DNA of 64,000 nt from Myxococcus guangdongensis (GTDB lineage Bacteria; Myxococcota; Myxococcia; Myxococcales; Myxococcaceae), in contig NZ_JAJVKW010000001.1 in NCBI RefSeq assembly GCF_024198255.1, forward strand, positions 372,001 to 436,000, written 5' to 3'. This document shows positions 47,101-55,537 of this stretch, one piece after another. Position numbers and translations under genes: made by a program. The notes under the pieces are model-generated. The model made no database searches, was not told the DNA's origin, and saw only the letters and a program-made list of their open reading frames with translations. Each line of letters starts with the position of its first letter. The first letter of the stretch is position 1.

Positions 47101-47312
47101 ATCTCCTGCTCCAGCGGCGCGGCCACCGTCTCCGCGATGACCGCCGGGTCCGCGCCGGGATAGGCCGCGCGCACCACCACCGTGGGCGGAGACACGGCCG
47201 GGTACTCGCTCAACGGCAACTGCAACAACGACAGGCCGCCGCCAATCAGCAGCAGCACCGACAACACGGCCGCGAAGATGGGCCGGTCGACGAAGAAGTG
47301 CGCGAACTTCAC
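44127..47312 (-). CDS. RND multidrug efflux permease (AcrB/MexB type), second copy
   Basis: 1061-aa proton-coupled pump. FAHFFVDRPIFAAVLSVLL begins helix 1; the proton relay is in LSIGIVVDDAIVVVENVERH (helix 4) and VGLAAKNAILIVEFARAQ (helix 10). Both porter loops are full length. GTG at 47312 overlaps the adaptor stop by 4 bases. More similar in its N-terminal block to MexB-type (HAE1) than the first pump. No outer-membrane channel gene in this operon, so it probably borrows a TolC encoded elsewhere, perhaps the one at 26546. Confidence 0.93.
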   Translation of the reverse strand: MKFAHFFVDRPIFAAVLSVLLLIGGGLSLLQLPLSEYPAVSPPTVVVRAAYPGADPAVIAETVAAPLEQEINGVEGMLYMSSQATSDGRVAVTITFGMGVNPDTAQVQVQNRVARAIPRLPAEVQRLGVLTEKSSPDLLMVVHLVSPEGKQDPLYLSNYAVLQVRDVLQRVPGVGSVNVLGAGEYSMRVWLDPRLLAARGLTASDVVAAIREQNVQVAAGVIGQQPDERSAFQLTVTTQGRLTEEEQFRDIVVKVGEEGQVTRLRDVARVELGASSYSVRARLDGKSAVAIGISQASGSNALDVSAGIRARMTELKEAFPQGMEYKIAYDPTLFVRASIRNVVTTLLEAVVLVVLVVLLFLQTWRASIIPLAAVPVSLVGTAAIMQMLGFSLNTLSLFGLVLSIGIVVDDAIVVVENVERHIAQGVSPKEAARRAMTEVTGPIIAITSVLSAVFVPTAFLGGLTGQFYRQFALTIAISTILSAFNSLTLSPALAGVLLRGHHGPKDGLTRFMEKAFGGWLFGPFNRFFDRASSGYVSLVRRVVRVSGLALVVYGGLLVLTWLGFAKVPAGFVPMQDKYYLVGLAQLPPASSLERTDAVVKKMSDLMLAEKGVANVVAFSGISINGFVNSPNSAVVFAILDDFEKRQSPDLSAGAIAGKLQGKLAGVQEGFAAIFPPPPVPGMGSTAGFKLQVEDRAGLGSQALYEATQALVQRASTDPQVMGLMSGFEINVPQLHAEVDRVKAKQQGVPLGSVFETLQIHLGSLYVNDFNRFGRTYQVNVQADAKHRMEPEDIGRLQVRNPQGGMVPLASLVDVSPSFGPDQVLRYNGYPSADINGAAAPGVSTGQAVAVMERLAAETLPAGMSFEWTDLTYQEKLAGKEGLFVFPLAILLAFLILAAQYNSWSLPLAVLLTVPLALLSAIAGVWLVGGDNNIFTQIGLVVLVGLAAKNAILIVEFARAQEDEGMGVVQAALEACRLRLRPILMTSIAFIMGVVPLAVATGAGAEMRQAMGVAVFAGMLGVTLFGLVLTPIFYIVIRKLALRGEEREAPAIPAGATGAEGH

Positions 47313-48487
47313 GGCCGCGCCCCCTCGGCATGCTCGGAGCCGGCCATGGCGACCAGCGTGGGCGCCACCGCCATCCCCGGCCGGGCCAGGCCCTTGAGCA
47401 CCACCTTCTCACCCGCCGCCAGCCCCGAGCGCACCACCCTCAGGCCACCCTCCGTCGTCCCCAGCTCCACGCGCCGCTGCTCCAGCGTCTGGTCCGGACG
47501 CACCACCAACACGTAGCGCCCCTTCTGGTCCGTGCCCACCGCCAGGTCCTGGATGAGGACCGTGGGCCGCGCCGCGCCCGTCTCCAGCCGCACCCGAGCG
47601 AAGAGCCCCGCCGTCAGCTTCCCGTCCGGATTGGGCAGCACCGCGCGCGCTCGCGCCGTGCCCGTCCCCGCCACCACCTGGTTGTCCAGGAAGTCGAGCC
47701 GCGCCTCGCGCGGGAAGCCCTCGTCCCCCGTCAACGCCACGCGCACCGGCACCGCGTTGACGCGTCCGTCCTTTCCTCGCGCCCCCGACGTCGTCCCCGC
47801 GAAGCGCAGGTACGTGGCCTCGTCCACGTCGAAGTACACGTAGAAGGGCTCCACCGAGACGATGGTCGTGAGCAGCGCTCCCGTGCTGACCAGGTTGCCC
47901 TGCGTCACCAGCGCCCGCCCCACCCGTCCACTCACGGGCGCGCGCACGCGCGTGTCCTGCAGGTCGACCTCCGCGCCTCGCACCGCCGCCTTGGCGGACT
48001 CGACGCGTGCACGCGACTCCGCGCGCTCCGCCGTCAGCACGTCGAAGTCCCCCTGGGAGATGGCCTGCTCGGCGACCAGCTTCTCGCCGCGCTCGAACCG
48101 CTTCTCGGCCAGCGTGCGGCGCTCCTCGGCCTGACGCAGGTCCGCGCGAGCCCGGTCCAACACTGCCTCGAAGGTGCGCGAGTCGAGCTGGAACAACACC
48201 TGCCCCGCCGTCACCAACCCGCCCTCCGCGAAGCGCACCGAGTCGATGTAACCACCGACGCGAGGCCGCAGCTCCACGCTCTGCACCGCCGCCAGCGTGC
48301 CGGTGAACTCGGCGCTGTCGGCGACCTGCCGGGTGACGACCTCCGCGGCAACGACGGGGGCCGCCGCCATCTTCGCGCCACCTGCTCCACCGGACGCATC
48401 CGCGCTCTCGCTCCGCGCGAGGACCAGACCACCAATCACGAGAGGGAGGGACAGGGCCCCTCCGACTGCTGCACGCTTCCAATTCAT
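47309..48487 (-). CDS. RND efflux periplasmic adaptor
   Basis: 392-aa membrane fusion protein. N-terminal hydrophobic anchor (WKRAAVGGALSLPLVIGGLVLA) without a lipobox, unlike the adaptor at 27910. Lipoyl halves VGGYIDSVRFAEGGLVTAGQVLFQLDSR and VRAPVSGRVGRALVTQGNLV flank an alpha-hairpin, then beta-barrel (FYVYFDVDEATYLRFAG) and membrane-proximal domains. ATG at 48487 has GGAG seven bases upstream. First gene of a two-gene operon with the pump; a pair of palindromic repeats lies about 100 bases upstream. Confidence 0.9.
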   Translation of the reverse strand: MNWKRAAVGGALSLPLVIGGLVLARSESADASGGAGGAKMAAAPVVAAEVVTRQVADSAEFTGTLAAVQSVELRPRVGGYIDSVRFAEGGLVTAGQVLFQLDSRTFEAVLDRARADLRQAEERRTLAEKRFERGEKLVAEQAISQGDFDVLTAERAESRARVESAKAAVRGAEVDLQDTRVRAPVSGRVGRALVTQGNLVSTGALLTTIVSVEPFYVYFDVDEATYLRFAGTTSGARGKDGRVNAVPVRVALTGDEGFPREARLDFLDNQVVAGTGTARARAVLPNPDGKLTAGLFARVRLETGAARPTVLIQDLAVGTDQKGRYVLVVRPDQTLEQRRVELGTTEGGLRVVRSGLAAGEKVVLKGLARPGMAVAPTLVAMAGSEHAEGARP

Positions 48488-48585
48488 GGGGGACTCCGAC
48501 TTCTTCCAAGGGTCAGGACACACCGGTGGCGTTCGCGCCCTAAGCGCGCCCACCGCCGACGGCCCTTGGGTGACAGGACGAGGAA

Positions 48586-48723
48586 CGACTTCACGGACGT
48601 CTCCCGTCCAGCGCGCTTCGCGCGCCGACGAGGGACAGGGGGTGTCTGGGGATGCGACTTCACGGACGTCTCCCGTCCGGCGCACTTCGTCGCCGGCGGA
48701 GGACGTGGAGGTGTCTGGGATTA
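48586..48723. repeat. Tandem 69-bp repeat with internal hairpin
   Basis: Two copies (48586-48654 and 48655-48723), each containing GACTTCACGGACGTCTCCCG at its start and GTGTCTGGG near its end. GGACG-TCTCC-CGTCC in each can form a small hairpin. They lie in the 805-base gap 48488-49292 between the divergent RND adaptor and histidine kinase genes. Elsewhere the gap has an AT-rich patch near 48990-49020 that could hold promoter elements but shows no convincing gene. Confidence 0.7.
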
Positions 48724-49292
48724 CGACGTCAGGCGGACAGGACGGGAGACGACACGCACGTCACCCGCACGGAGGGTGACGCACAGGGGTGTGGAGGCAC
48801 ACGTCGACCCTGACGGGAGGACGGCGGTACCCGAAGAGGAGCTCGGAGCCGACGGCGCGACTCACCGGGCCTGTGAGACAGCCCGGCCCTCCGCGGCGAG
48901 GTCCGATGACGGCACTAGTGACGCATGGAGGGACAACAGCGCGCCGATGAACAAAGCGCCCGAGGCGCGGCGCGCCTCACCACCGAGGTAATTTGCAACA
49001 TATCCCATTACTAATTGCCGTGAGGCCCGGGGCGCAACGCAATTCGTGGAGTGACACCGGTCTCGTTGAATCCCGGAGACTTGGTGGGTCAAGCCGCAGT
49101 TCGGTACCCCTTCTCATGGTTGGCGGAGCTCCTGGAGCTGTCAGACTACCTGGTGGTGCAGGCCGCCATGGCCAGGTGGCCCTGGACGTGCTGGCCACGA
49201 GGCCTCGCCCGACACGGCGATGGCCCGGCACGGCTCCGTCACCTAGGAACCGAGGCCACATCCATCGTGGAACTGTCGAGAGGAACCGCAGC

Positions 49293-52200
49293 ATGAATCC
49301 ACCCCCGCCGATGAAGAAACTGCCCCCGTCAGCGGATGTGACCTCCGACGGTGAGACGGGCGCCATCATCCGCGCGAAGGACTGGTCTCAAACGCCGGTG
49401 GGACCGATGGCGTCCTGGCCCCAGAGCCTCAAAACGGCCCTCAGCATCTGCCTCGGCTCCAAGCAGCCAATGTTCGTCTGGTGGAGGACGGGTGAGGCGC
49501 TCACCATCTTCTACAACGACGCTTACATCCCCATCACCGGTACCAAGCACCCGGAGCAGATTGGCGCCGACCCCCGCTCGCCCAAGGGGTGGGCCGAGAT
49601 GTGGCCCTACCTCGAGTCGCTCGTCGAGCAGGTGTTCCGCGATGGGACCGCCAACTGGAGCGAGAACCTCCTGCTTCCCTTCTACAGGGACGAGAACTTC
49701 CTGGAGGAGGCCTACTTCAGCTTCTCCTACAGTCCGGTCACCGGCGAGTCTGGCCGGGTGGAAGGGGTGTACTGCGCGACGAGCGAGACCACCAAACAGG
49801 TCTTTAGCGAGCGCAGGCTCAAGTTGCTGCGCAACCTGGGAACGGGCACCGCGCTCTCCAACGCGGCTGCCGTGGCCACACATGCCGCCGAGCACCTGCG
49901 AGGCAGCCAGAACGACATTCCCTTCGCGCTGCTGTACCTCGCCGATGCGAAAGGCGGACACGCTTCGCTCGCTTCCTCCGCGGTCCTCGCGTCGGGGACG
50001 GAAGCGAGCCCCGAGCTCATCTCCCTTGATTCGGACTCCGGCTCGGCTTGGCCGCTTGCCGAGGTCTACCAGACCCAGCGGATGAAGCGGGTGCGCGGGC
50101 TTCGCACGGTGACGCCCATCGGCGGCCTGCGGACGGAGGCATGGAGCGAGCCTCCCGATGAAGCGGTGGTGCTGCCCATCGAGGCACCAGGCCAGGAGCA
50201 ACTGGCGGGGTTTCTCGTCGTGGGCTTGAGCCCGCGGCTTCGTTTCGACAGCGACTACGAGAGCTTCCTCAACCTCGTGGTGGGCCACGTCGCCACCAAC
50301 ATCACGAACGCCCGTGCTGTCGAGGCGGAGCGCAAGCGCGCCCAGGAGCTCGCCGAACTCGACCAGGCCAAGACGGCGTTCTTCAGCAACGTCAGCCACG
50401 AGTTCCGAACGCCCCTCACCCTGATGCTCGGCCCCACCGAGGACGCGCTGGCCTCGCCGGAGCGAGCGCTGCGCGGGGCCGACCTGGAGACCGTCCATCG
50501 CAACGAGCTCCGCCTGCTCAAGCTGGTCAACTCCCTCCTGGACTTCAGTCGCATTGAAGCAGGCCGAGTGCAGGCGTCCTACGAGCCGACGGACCTGGCG
50601 GCGCTCACGCGCGACCTCGCGAGCGCCTTCCGCTCCACCGTGGAGCGCGCGGGACTGCGTCTCGTGGTGGATTGCCCATCTCTCCCCGACGCGGTCTGGG
50701 TGGACCACGAGATGTGGGAGAAGGTTGTACTGAACCTGCTCTCCAACGCCTTCAAGTTCACCTTCCAGGGAGAGATTGCCGTCGGCCTGAAATGGATGGG
50801 AGGGCAGGTCGAGCTGTCCGTCCGAGACACGGGGACCGGCATCCCCGAAACCGAGCTTCCCCACCTCTTCGAGCGGTTTCACCGGGTGGAGGGGGCGCAT
50901 GGCCGCAGCTACGAGGGCAGCGGCATCGGTCTGGCGCTGGTGCAGGAGCTGGTGAAGCTGCACAGCGGCGAAATCCGGGTGGCCAGCGTGTTGGGGCAGG
51001 GCACGACCTTCACGGTGTCGGTGCCCACGGGGAGTGCGCACCTTCCCCAAGAGCGTCTCCACGCTCAAAAGACGCTCGCTTCCACCTGGACGCGCGCCGA
51101 AGCGTTCGTTCGCGAGGCCTTGGGTTGGTTGAACATCTCGGCCGCGCAACTGGGCGACGAAACGGCCCATGACGAGGAGCGGGAGGAAAGGCCGATCGAC
51201 GCGCGCGACGAAAGGACGCTCGACGCGCAAGGAATTCTTCCGGAAGGCCGCGTCCTGGTGGCCGATGACAACGCGGACATGCGCGACTACGTGCGACGGC
51301 TGCTCGCGGGCCGCCTCACCGTGGAAGTCGTGCCGGACGGACAGGCGGCACTGGAGGCCGCACGCGCCCATCCCCCGGACCTCGTCCTGACGGACGTGAT
51401 GATGCCGCGTTTGGATGGCTTCGGCCTCTTGCGGGAGCTGAAGGCGGACGCCCGGACGGCGGCGGTGCCCGTCATCCTCCTCTCCGCCCGCGCCGGCGAG
51501 GAGGCGACGGTTGAAGGGCTGAAGGCGGGCGCCAACGACTACCTCGTCAAGCCGTTCAGTGCGCGGGAGCTGCTGGCGCGCGTGGAGGGCAACCTGCAAC
51601 TCGCGAGGGCACGTAACCGCCTGTCAGAGGTGCTCGAGTCGATGGGTGACGCGTTCTGCGTCCTCGACCGGGAATGGCGTTTCGCCCTCGTCAACGCGGC
51701 ATACGAGCGGATGATGCGGACACCCCGAGGCCAATTGCTGGGCCGTAACATCTGGGAGGTGTTCCCGCCAGCAACGGCCCCCGGTTCCAGGTACAGGGCC
51801 GAGTACCGCCGGTGCATGGAGCATCGGTCCCCTGTGCAGTTCGTGGAGCATTACGCTCCGCTCGACTTGTGGACGGACGTAAGGGTGTACCCGACAGCGG
51901 AGGGCATCGCCGTTTTCATCCGGGACGTGTCGGCCGAGAAGCGCGCCGAGGTCGCCATCCTGCGCCAGGCGGAGTTCGAGCAACAGTTGGTGGGCATCGT
52001 CTCCCACGACTTGCGCAACCCCCTGCAGGCCATCCACATGGGGGCCGCCACCCTCCTGCGCCGGGACGACCTGGATGTGAGGGTGACGAAGTCTGCCCTG
52101 CGCATCCAGTCCTCGGTCGAGCGCGCCATCCGCCTGGTGCGTGACTTGCTCGACTTCACTCAGGCGCGGCTCGGGGACGGCATCCCTGTCACCCGTGGCC

Positions 52201-52679
52201 CGCTCGACGTGCACCAACTCGTCGCCCATGTCGCGGAGGAGCTCGGGCACGCCTTCCCCGAGAGGGAGCTGGTGGTAGGGGCGGAGGGGGACGGGCGTGG
52301 GGCGTGGGACGGCGACCGGCTCACGCAAGTGATGCACAACCTCGCCACCAACGCCCTCAAGTACAGCCCGGCCAGCACCCCCGTGCGCCTGTCGAGCCGC
52401 GGCGCGGACGCGGAGGTGGTGCTCGAAGTTCACAACCAGGGTGCTCCCATCCCGCACGAGCAGATGGTGGAGCTGTTCAAGCCGCTCCGCCGCGGCCACC
52501 ATGAGGCCGAGCGGAGGACGGGCAGCATCGGCCTGGGCTTGTTCATCGTGGAAAGCATCGTGCGCGCCCACGGAGGGAGCGTGCAGGTGCGCTCCAACGC
52601 GGAGGAGGGCACGACCTTCACCGTCCGGCTGCCTCGGAGTCAGCCGGAAGGCCCTGCGGCCCCCCCAGGGCTCATTTGA
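49293..52679 (+). CDS. Hybrid sensor histidine kinase (PAS-GAF-HK-REC-PAS-HK)
   Basis: 1128-aa soluble signalling protein without membrane helices. In order: a PAS-like domain (about 25-155), GAF-like domain (about 165-330), first kinase core with H369 (FFSNVSHEFRTPLT) and ATPase motifs NLLSNAFKFT, DTGTGIPE and GSGIGLALVQ; a receiver domain with phospho-Asp D701 (LVLTDVMMPRLDG); a PAS domain (about 785-890); and a second kinase core with H905 (GIVSHDLRNPLQ), NLATNALKYS and GSIGLGLFIVES. Both His residues are present, so both cores may autophosphorylate. ATG at 49293 has AGAGGA eight bases upstream. No response regulator is adjacent. Confidence 0.9.
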   Translation: MNPPPPMKKLPPSADVTSDGETGAIIRAKDWSQTPVGPMASWPQSLKTALSICLGSKQPMFVWWRTGEALTIFYNDAYIPITGTKHPEQIGADPRSPKGWAEMWPYLESLVEQVFRDGTANWSENLLLPFYRDENFLEEAYFSFSYSPVTGESGRVEGVYCATSETTKQVFSERRLKLLRNLGTGTALSNAAAVATHAAEHLRGSQNDIPFALLYLADAKGGHASLASSAVLASGTEASPELISLDSDSGSAWPLAEVYQTQRMKRVRGLRTVTPIGGLRTEAWSEPPDEAVVLPIEAPGQEQLAGFLVVGLSPRLRFDSDYESFLNLVVGHVATNITNARAVEAERKRAQELAELDQAKTAFFSNVSHEFRTPLTLMLGPTEDALASPERALRGADLETVHRNELRLLKLVNSLLDFSRIEAGRVQASYEPTDLAALTRDLASAFRSTVERAGLRLVVDCPSLPDAVWVDHEMWEKVVLNLLSNAFKFTFQGEIAVGLKWMGGQVELSVRDTGTGIPETELPHLFERFHRVEGAHGRSYEGSGIGLALVQELVKLHSGEIRVASVLGQGTTFTVSVPTGSAHLPQERLHAQKTLASTWTRAEAFVREALGWLNISAAQLGDETAHDEEREERPIDARDERTLDAQGILPEGRVLVADDNADMRDYVRRLLAGRLTVEVVPDGQAALEAARAHPPDLVLTDVMMPRLDGFGLLRELKADARTAAVPVILLSARAGEEATVEGLKAGANDYLVKPFSARELLARVEGNLQLARARNRLSEVLESMGDAFCVLDREWRFALVNAAYERMMRTPRGQLLGRNIWEVFPPATAPGSRYRAEYRRCMEHRSPVQFVEHYAPLDLWTDVRVYPTAEGIAVFIRDVSAEKRAEVAILRQAEFEQQLVGIVSHDLRNPLQAIHMGAATLLRRDDLDVRVTKSALRIQSSVERAIRLVRDLLDFTQARLGDGIPVTRGPLDVHQLVAHVAEELGHAFPERELVVGAEGDGRGAWDGDRLTQVMHNLATNALKYSPASTPVRLSSRGADAEVVLEVHNQGAPIPHEQMVELFKPLRRGHHEAERRTGSIGLGLFIVESIVRAHGGSVQVRSNAEEGTTFTVRLPRSQPEGPAAPPGLI

Positions 52680-52860
52680 CGCGCGCGCCGAGGCTTCTCC
52701 TTCTCTGGGGACGCTCGCCTGCTCCTCTCCCAATCTCCCGTCGTGTCCTCGCGGCGGTGGAGCACCTGTGCCTCCCCAGGATTCGGTCGCCGAGGCATGA
52801 GGGGCGTCAAAGCCACGTTCGACAGTGAGTCAAGGCGAGTGAGACGCAATCTCGCGGGCC

Positions 52861-54249
52861 TCACTTGCCAGGGACGGTGCAGTTCGCGGGCGGCGTCCAC
52901 TCGCGCAGGGCGGTGACGCGGGCATCCTGGACCTGGGACACGCCCTCGGGGGCGTCGACCCGGTTGACGGTCGTGGGCCGGGTGAAGTCGAGCAGCTCCA
53001 CGGGCGCGGGGCGCGTCGGGCAGCCCGCCTGGAAGGTCTTCTCGAGCGCCTCCACCAAGGTGTCCGCATGGTCATCCGCGGGGTCCGCGGCCTCGGGCCA
53101 GGTCAGGTCTCCCGACAGCGGCTCGCCACGCTCGGGAGGGAACCACGTCCACCGGAGGACGGTCTGCCCGGTGTTGCCCCACACCACGCCCCCGGCGACG
53201 CCACCCACGGTGGTGAAGTCGTCGGGGAGCTCCCGCCACTCGATGGCGAAGCCCTCGGGGACCTCCTGGCGGATGGGGGAGAGCCGATGCACGTCGTCGA
53301 GTTCGCCCGACAACAGCAGCATCCACGTCAGCTCTCTCAGCGCGTCGCGACTCACCGCCCCCACCGCCACGCGCGCCTGCCGGTTCGCGTCCGTGGTCTT
53401 CACGTCCACGTGGCCGATTCGCTCCGCGTCCTCGTACAGGGCCAGCTCACTGCAACTCTGCGACACCCAGGCCGTGCCCGTGCCCAGGTGATAGGCGCGC
53501 ACCTCGTCGCAGAAAGAGTAGTGCCCTCGACGCCCGCGCAGCACCAGCCACCCCTCCGAGGGGACGCGCAGGCCCGTCAGCGGGAGCATCCGCACGGAGT
53601 CTCCATGGCTGGACAGACACAGTCGCCACGCGGGGTAGCGCCAGCGCTTGGACTTCTTGCGCGCCTCCTTCTCGCAGGCCGCGGGCCCGAAGCGCTCACC
53701 GGAGGTGTCCGCGTCCACGATGCTCGCGAGGTGCTTCGCCTCCTTCTCGCGGTGGGCAGCGAAGGACGCCTCGGCGCGGACAACCCAGGACTCCGTCTCC
53801 TTCACACAGGCGCTGTCCGTCACGGCGCACAGCCACGGCGCGAGCTTGTGGTCCGGCTTCACCGTGTCGAGCATCAACACCTCACGCACCGTCGGCGGCA
53901 ACACCACCGTGCGGACACCGGGCTTGCCCAGCTCCAGATAGGACTCCACCCACGTCCGCCCTCCCCGACGCCACCAGTCCTTCAGGGCCAGGAGCGAGAC
54001 GTCCTCTGGGACCGGCTCGTTCACCTCGCGGCTCAGCTCGAAGCAGCGCGAGGACAGCAGCTCGCGCAGCGCCGCCACGCCCGGCTTGCCGTCGACTCCG
54101 TCGGGCAGCGACTCCAGCTTCGCGTCCAGCGCGACGACGCGCTCGTGGGCCGCCGTCCATTCAGGCGTGGCCTGGGGACAGGGCACGAAGACCTTCGAGG
54201 CCGGCGCCGGCTTCGCGGACAGCAGCACACCCAGGAGGACGAGGAGCAT
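52861..54249 (-). CDS. Secreted hypothetical protein
   Basis: 462-aa protein with a short signal peptide (MLLVLLGVLLSAKPAPASK). Contains about ten cysteines, many as likely disulphide pairs (WLCAVTDSACVKE, RLCLSSHG, FCDEV), Trp-rich segments and a C-terminal VTALREWTPPANCTVPGK. Mostly beta/irregular pattern; no enzyme motif recognised. Start ATG at 54249 gives a good signal peptide; longer in-frame starts would bury it. Function unknown; probably periplasmic or outer-membrane-associated. Confidence 0.65.
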   Translation of the reverse strand: MLLVLLGVLLSAKPAPASKVFVPCPQATPEWTAAHERVVALDAKLESLPDGVDGKPGVAALRELLSSRCFELSREVNEPVPEDVSLLALKDWWRRGGRTWVESYLELGKPGVRTVVLPPTVREVLMLDTVKPDHKLAPWLCAVTDSACVKETESWVVRAEASFAAHREKEAKHLASIVDADTSGERFGPAACEKEARKKSKRWRYPAWRLCLSSHGDSVRMLPLTGLRVPSEGWLVLRGRRGHYSFCDEVRAYHLGTGTAWVSQSCSELALYEDAERIGHVDVKTTDANRQARVAVGAVSRDALRELTWMLLLSGELDDVHRLSPIRQEVPEGFAIEWRELPDDFTTVGGVAGGVVWGNTGQTVLRWTWFPPERGEPLSGDLTWPEAADPADDHADTLVEALEKTFQAGCPTRPAPVELLDFTRPTTVNRVDAPEGVSQVQDARVTALREWTPPANCTVPGK

Positions 54250-54527
54250 GTGGCGCACAGAATCGCGCAACTCGCGCCCCCGAGGCCAGGACCTGGAGGA
54301 CTCAACGCCACTGGATTGCACCTCCAGTCGGGAAACAGGAACGAGCGCCTCGGGACGACCACACCGGGGGTCCTCGGAGGCAGTGGGCCCCGGGCGCCGC
54401 TCGGGGCGCTGCCCTGGGAGCCCAGCCCGTCGCCAGTGCCTTCACCGCCCCAGCCTGTTACTGAGGAGACGGGAGCCCGCGTCCGCGTTTCCCTCGGACG
54501 ATTGGCGGCCTACATTACCGGACAGCC

Positions 54528-55364
54528 ATGAGCATCGAGCACGCCTTCCATCCCCCCACCATCACCACGGCCGAGGGCCGACCGCTGGACGTCATCGAGG
54601 TGCGGGGCCTCACGGTGGACTGCATCGTGGGCATCTTCAATCGGGAGCGCATCTCCGCCCAGCCCCTGCAAATCGACGTGGCGCTGTTCCTGGACACGCG
54701 CTCCGCGGCGGGCGGCAAGCTCTCGCACTCGGTGAACTACGGCCGGCTCGCGGGGGAGCTGCGATTCCTGCTGGAGTCGTGTCGCTTCGAGCTGCTCGAG
54801 TCCGCCGCCGAGGCCATCTGCCGCTACGTGCTGGCGCCGCCCACCGAGGACGTACCGCGCGCACAGGTCCACGCGGCCACGGTGCGAGTCACCAAGCCCC
54901 ACGCGCTGGGCGGGCTGGCCATTCCCTCGCTCCAGGTGCACCGCAGCGCGGAGGAGATGGTGTACGGCAAGGAGGAGAAGTCCTTCGGCCGCGTGGACAT
55001 CATCCACGAGGGGACGGGCTACGGCGTCTACAGGCTGCGAGTCAGGCCCGGAGGCCACATCCCCACGCACGTGCACCAGAAGATGGAGGAGAGCGAGCTG
55101 GTGCTGGGCGGAGGGCTGCATCTGCAACACCAGCCCGTGGCTCGGGGGCAGGCGTTCCACTGGCCGCGCGGCTTCCCGCATCGCTACGACAACCCCTCGT
55201 CCACGGAGCAGACCGTGCTCTGTGTCGACAAGCCCGGCTTCATCCCGTCGGACGAGGTGGAGACCGAGGCCCCTCCCGAGGGCCTGACGCCCGTCACCGG
55301 CACCTCCTACTATCCGCACGATGAGCTGGTCGCCGCGGAGTCCTCCTCGGGGACGCGTTCATGA
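54528..55364 (+). CDS. Dihydroneopterin aldolase (FolB/FolX)-cupin fusion
   Basis: 278-aa fusion. Residues about 20-135: pterin aldolase or epimerase domain (VRGLTVDCIVGIFNRERISAQP with the catalytic Glu in NRER, VNYGRLA with the Tyr, VRVTKPHAL with the catalytic Lys). Residues about 150-240: a cupin (YRLRVRPGGHIPTHVHQKMEESELVLGGGLHL and GQAFHWPRGFPHRY), with His ligands H-x-H and Glu that may bind a metal. A FolB-cupin fusion is unusual. It starts a run of coupled genes: a 58-aa ORF and an SDR, then a convergent QueD/PTPS gene. Confidence 0.82.
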   Translation: MSIEHAFHPPTITTAEGRPLDVIEVRGLTVDCIVGIFNRERISAQPLQIDVALFLDTRSAAGGKLSHSVNYGRLAGELRFLLESCRFELLESAAEAICRYVLAPPTEDVPRAQVHAATVRVTKPHALGGLAIPSLQVHRSAEEMVYGKEEKSFGRVDIIHEGTGYGVYRLRVRPGGHIPTHVHQKMEESELVLGGGLHLQHQPVARGQAFHWPRGFPHRYDNPSSTEQTVLCVDKPGFIPSDEVETEAPPEGLTPVTGTSYYPHDELVAAESSSGTRS

Positions 55365-55537
55365 GCGCGGTGGTGACGGCCCCGGACGTGGACGGGCCTG
55401 AATCGAACGACGCCCTTCCCGGTGGCGCACGCCCCGCCGGAGCGCCCAGCCTGAAGCGAGAGGCGCCCGGCGGAAGGTCTGTCACCGAGGGCGACCACCA
55501 CACACAGGAGGATGCGCACTGGGAGCCCGGCTCATGA
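55361..55537 (+). CDS. Small coupled ORF (58 aa)
   Basis: Short gene whose ATG overlaps the FolB-cupin TGA (ATGA at 55361) and whose TGA overlaps the next ATG (ATGA at 55534), so three genes form a continuous coupled run. Product begins MSAVVTAPDVDGPESNDALP, is Pro/Gly/Asp rich and has no membrane segment or recognised motif. High third-position GC supports coding, but homologues are needed to prove it. It may be disordered and act as an adaptor, or merely keep ribosomes loaded between its neighbours. Confidence 0.5.
   Translation: MSAVVTAPDVDGPESNDALPGGARPAGAPSLKREAPGGRSVTEGDHHTQEDAHWEPGS

Noticed and set aside
48862..49092. 76-codon minus-strand ORF upstream of the kinase gene
   Set aside because: No ribosome site, no recognisable motif and no coupling to either neighbour; not supportable.
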